This document shows, piece by piece, positions 62,165-64,000 of a stretch of 64,000 nucleotides of DNA (positions are counted from its first letter, which is position 1; every line of letters begins with the position of its first letter). A model generated the notes under the pieces. The model was not told the DNA's origin. It ran no database searches and worked only from the letters and a program-made list of their open reading frames with translations. Source of the DNA: an uncultured beta proteobacterium. GTDB lineage: Bacteria; Pseudomonadota; Gammaproteobacteria; Burkholderiales; Burkholderiaceae. The stretch covers positions 227,158-291,157 of the forward strand of contig CAIQUZ010000109.1 of the NCBI GenBank assembly GCA_903875135.1. The letters run 5' to 3'. Both the position numbers and the translations under genes were made by a program.

Positions 62165-63610
62165 ATGATGTGTATGCCATCTAACCCCATCAAACTTCCT
62201 CAAACTCTTGGCGAAATTGAACTGAGGGACGCTTCTATTGAGATTGATACCTTAGCCCATCAACTAGAACTAAAATTTCGCGAACAACCAGACTTACCGG
62301 GCTTTATCTTACTTGATAAGAAACAAATTGTAGGAGTGTTATCACGCTTAAGATTTACCTACGCTTTAAGTAGACCCTATCGTCGCGAAATTTTCCTAAA
62401 AGGCCCTATCAAAGCACTATTTGATCTTGATATCATTGATAAAGAGCCCCTGATTATGGATGCAGATCGCATTCTTTCAGTTGCCGTTCAGGCTGCTCTT
62501 GCTAGATCGAATCATCTCGCTTATGAACCCGTGATTGTCATTCATCACAACAAACCGAAAATATTAAATATTGATCTTTTGTTGAGACTTCAATCTGGTC
62601 TCTTGCAAGACGCCGTCAACCTCCATGAAAAATTAATCCATGATGAACGAAAAACGGCGAACCAACTGCGTCAAACGATGCTCAATTTAGAACAAACGCG
62701 TGATCGACTTCAACGTTCCGAAGAAAATCTCGAAGCGCAAGTATTGCAAAGAACCCTCGAACTCAAAAAAGCAAATGAAGACCTGATCGCACAACAACGT
62801 CAAATTAATGAAGATCTTGAGGTTGCTCGGACGTTGCAACAATCCATTTTACCCAGCACCTTTTCCATGAATGCAGATTACCAAGCGCATGCCTTCATGC
62901 GCGCAGCGCGAATGATTGGCGGTGATTTTTATGATGCTTATCAAATTAATGATCATCAATTTGGCTTTGTTGTAGCAGATGTCAGTGGTAAAGGTGTCCC
63001 AGCTGCTTTATTTATGATTCTCGTCAAAACGATCCTACAAGAGCAAGTGACACATCATATTTCACCAGCTGAGTGCATACAAAGACTCAATGGGCAATTA
63101 TTACTTCATAACCCGCTTTCTTTATTCGTGACGATGATTTATGGAATATTGGATACTAAAACAGGTCTCTTTACATTTTGTAATGCAGGCCACCCAATGC
63201 CATATATCATTCGTCATCATCAAACGATTGAAATAGTTACCAACAAGTCTAATCCCTTGGTAGGTCTCCTTGATCACCCGTTATATAATAATATATCGAT
63301 TCAGCTAGAGCATCATGATCGAGTTTTACTAATAACCGATGGTGTAACTGAATGTTTTAATAGCGAATCAGAAGCGTATGGGGAACAACGCTTATTAAAT
63401 TTACTGCAAAAATCCCACCATCTTCATGAAATTGAAGATCTTATCAATCATTTGATCCAAGATCTTGACCAGTTTTCTAACGGGACTCCGGCTTCTGATG
63501 ACACTACAGCTCTAATGTTGCAATATACTAAGTTGAGAAATCATCATCATCTTGTCGAAAACCCTGCTCTACTGAAAGAGCTCTGCAAAAATGAAGGGAT
63601 TTTCATATGA
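62165..63610 (+). CDS. SpoIIE/RsbU-type PP2C phosphatase with N-terminal sensor-like domain and coiled coil
   Basis: A 481-residue protein. Residues 1-150 look like a sensor region, perhaps CBS-like (FILLDKKQIVGVLSRLRF, then VPVIVIHH-type repeats such as YEPVIVIHHNKPKILNIDLLLRL in parts). Residues about 155-225 form a long coiled coil rich in Glu/Leu/Arg. The PP2C domain follows with metal aspartates in GGDFYDAY, VADVSGKGVP, VLLITDGVTEC and PASDDTTAL. It should dephosphorylate the STAS protein in response to an unknown signal. Confidence 0.92.
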   Translation: MMCMPSNPIKLPQTLGEIELRDASIEIDTLAHQLELKFREQPDLPGFILLDKKQIVGVLSRLRFTYALSRPYRREIFLKGPIKALFDLDIIDKEPLIMDADRILSVAVQAALARSNHLAYEPVIVIHHNKPKILNIDLLLRLQSGLLQDAVNLHEKLIHDERKTANQLRQTMLNLEQTRDRLQRSEENLEAQVLQRTLELKKANEDLIAQQRQINEDLEVARTLQQSILPSTFSMNADYQAHAFMRAARMIGGDFYDAYQINDHQFGFVVADVSGKGVPAALFMILVKTILQEQVTHHISPAECIQRLNGQLLLHNPLSLFVTMIYGILDTKTGLFTFCNAGHPMPYIIRHHQTIEIVTNKSNPLVGLLDHPLYNNISIQLEHHDRVLLITDGVTECFNSESEAYGEQRLLNLLQKSHHLHEIEDLINHLIQDLDQFSNGTPASDDTTALMLQYTKLRNHHHLVENPALLKELCKNEGIFI

Positions 63611-63999
63611 TGAAATTCTTAACATACTGTGTATTGTTCTTCATTGCTTTTGTTTCCATTGATTCTTTTGCAAAATGGGTGCCGTTACTAAAAAACACCG
63701 ATAACGATTCCATATTTTTTGATCCTGCTCGCGTTAAAAAGATGGGAGATGATCTACACGTTGTTACCTTGACGAATTACCAGCAAGCAAAAATGACAAA
63801 GGATTATCCAATGTGGAGTACGATGACGCATCTCTCCATCAATTGCGCAAAAAAAACATTCATGATTCATCAAGTCATCAACTATGAAGAGGAAGACCTT
63901 CAAGGAAAAGACCATCCCATGAATTTTAAATATCCAAAGATTTCACCCATTCCAGACACTAGCACAGTCAGTATGATTTACAGCAAAATCTGTGAATAA
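63607..63999 (+). CDS. Surface-adhesin protein E-like exported protein
   Basis: A 130-residue protein with a Sec signal (FLTYCVLFFIAFVSIDSFA) and one small beta domain: KWVPLLKNTDNDSIFFDPARVKK and VVTLTNYQQAK resemble the surface-adhesin protein E family. Two cysteines (INCAKKTF and the C-terminal SKICE) could form a disulfide. It overlaps the phosphatase gene by four bases, so it is in the same operon. It is complete: the stop TAA ends one base before the window edge. Function is not known; the label is a fold resemblance. Confidence 0.8.
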   Translation: MMKFLTYCVLFFIAFVSIDSFAKWVPLLKNTDNDSIFFDPARVKKMGDDLHVVTLTNYQQAKMTKDYPMWSTMTHLSINCAKKTFMIHQVINYEEEDLQGKDHPMNFKYPKISPIPDTSTVSMIYSKICE

Positions 64000-64000
64000 T

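Overview
The window looks like the chromosome of a free-living betaproteobacterium of the Burkholderiales. Base composition is AT-leaning by eye, genes are packed tightly, and the gene neighbourhoods (scpB-rluB-rimP-nusA-infB-rbfA-truB-typA, orphan Bug-type binding proteins, CoxMSL/Ior-type molybdenum hydroxylases) point to a Polynucleobacter-like freshwater member of the Burkholderiaceae. The genus is an inference from layout, not from a marker gene search. No rRNA, tRNA or CRISPR array was seen.

Region 1 (1-5.0 kb, minus strand): a branched-chain/amide-type ABC importer (binding protein, two permeases, two ATPases) followed by the 5' part of a polysaccharide-deacetylase-family hydrolase that runs off the left edge. 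Region 2 (5.3-16.8 kb, minus): the translation and RNA-modification block, with an RluA-family pseudouridine synthase, typA, truB, rbfA, infB, nusA and rimP, then a terminator, rluB with long disordered tails, and scpB. Region 3 (17-26.6 kb): a patatin-like lipoprotein, an NlpC/P60 protein whose catalytic cysteine is alanine, the yejABEF peptide importer, fabI and a chromate transporter.

Region 4 (26.6-34.6 kb): a sulfur-oxidation operon read leftwards (metallo-beta-lactamase/persulfide-dioxygenase-like, soxY, soxZ, soxA, soxX, soxB, DsrE-like) with a divergent TauE/SafE exporter. Between soxB and the DsrE-like gene sits an IscB element: an RNA-guided nuclease gene with all HNH and RuvC residues intact, a strongly folded ~320-base upstream RNA region (omega RNA/HEARO type), and matching hairpins at both ends, but no transposase. 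soxCD are absent from the window.

Region 5 (34.6-55.8 kb): a divergent catabolic island around a LysR regulator. The left arm carries UbiD/UbiX decarboxylase genes, a Bug binding protein, a 2-hydroxyacid dehydrogenase, a 1-Cys peroxiredoxin, a molybdate importer whose ATPase is fused to a molybdenum-cofactor cytidylyltransferase (ModC-MocA), XdhC and a Tat-exported fumarylacetoacetase-family protein. The right arm carries a CoxMSL-type molybdenum hydroxylase, an enoyl-CoA hydratase, a membrane-anchored CoxG, a second Bug protein, an IorAB-type (Tat-exported) molybdenum hydroxylase and a cupin. The arms fit together as substrate capture, molybdenum supply and cofactor maturation, two hydroxylases and a prenyl-FMN decarboxylase; the substrate cannot be read from sequence.

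Region 6 (55.9-64 kb): a TlpA-like thiol protein, a cysteine-rich putative outer-membrane barrel protein with a DUF2946-type partner, a gltIJKL-type amino-acid importer, and a partner-switching module (STAS antagonist, HATPase kinase, SpoIIE-type phosphatase) ending with a surface-adhesin-E-like protein.
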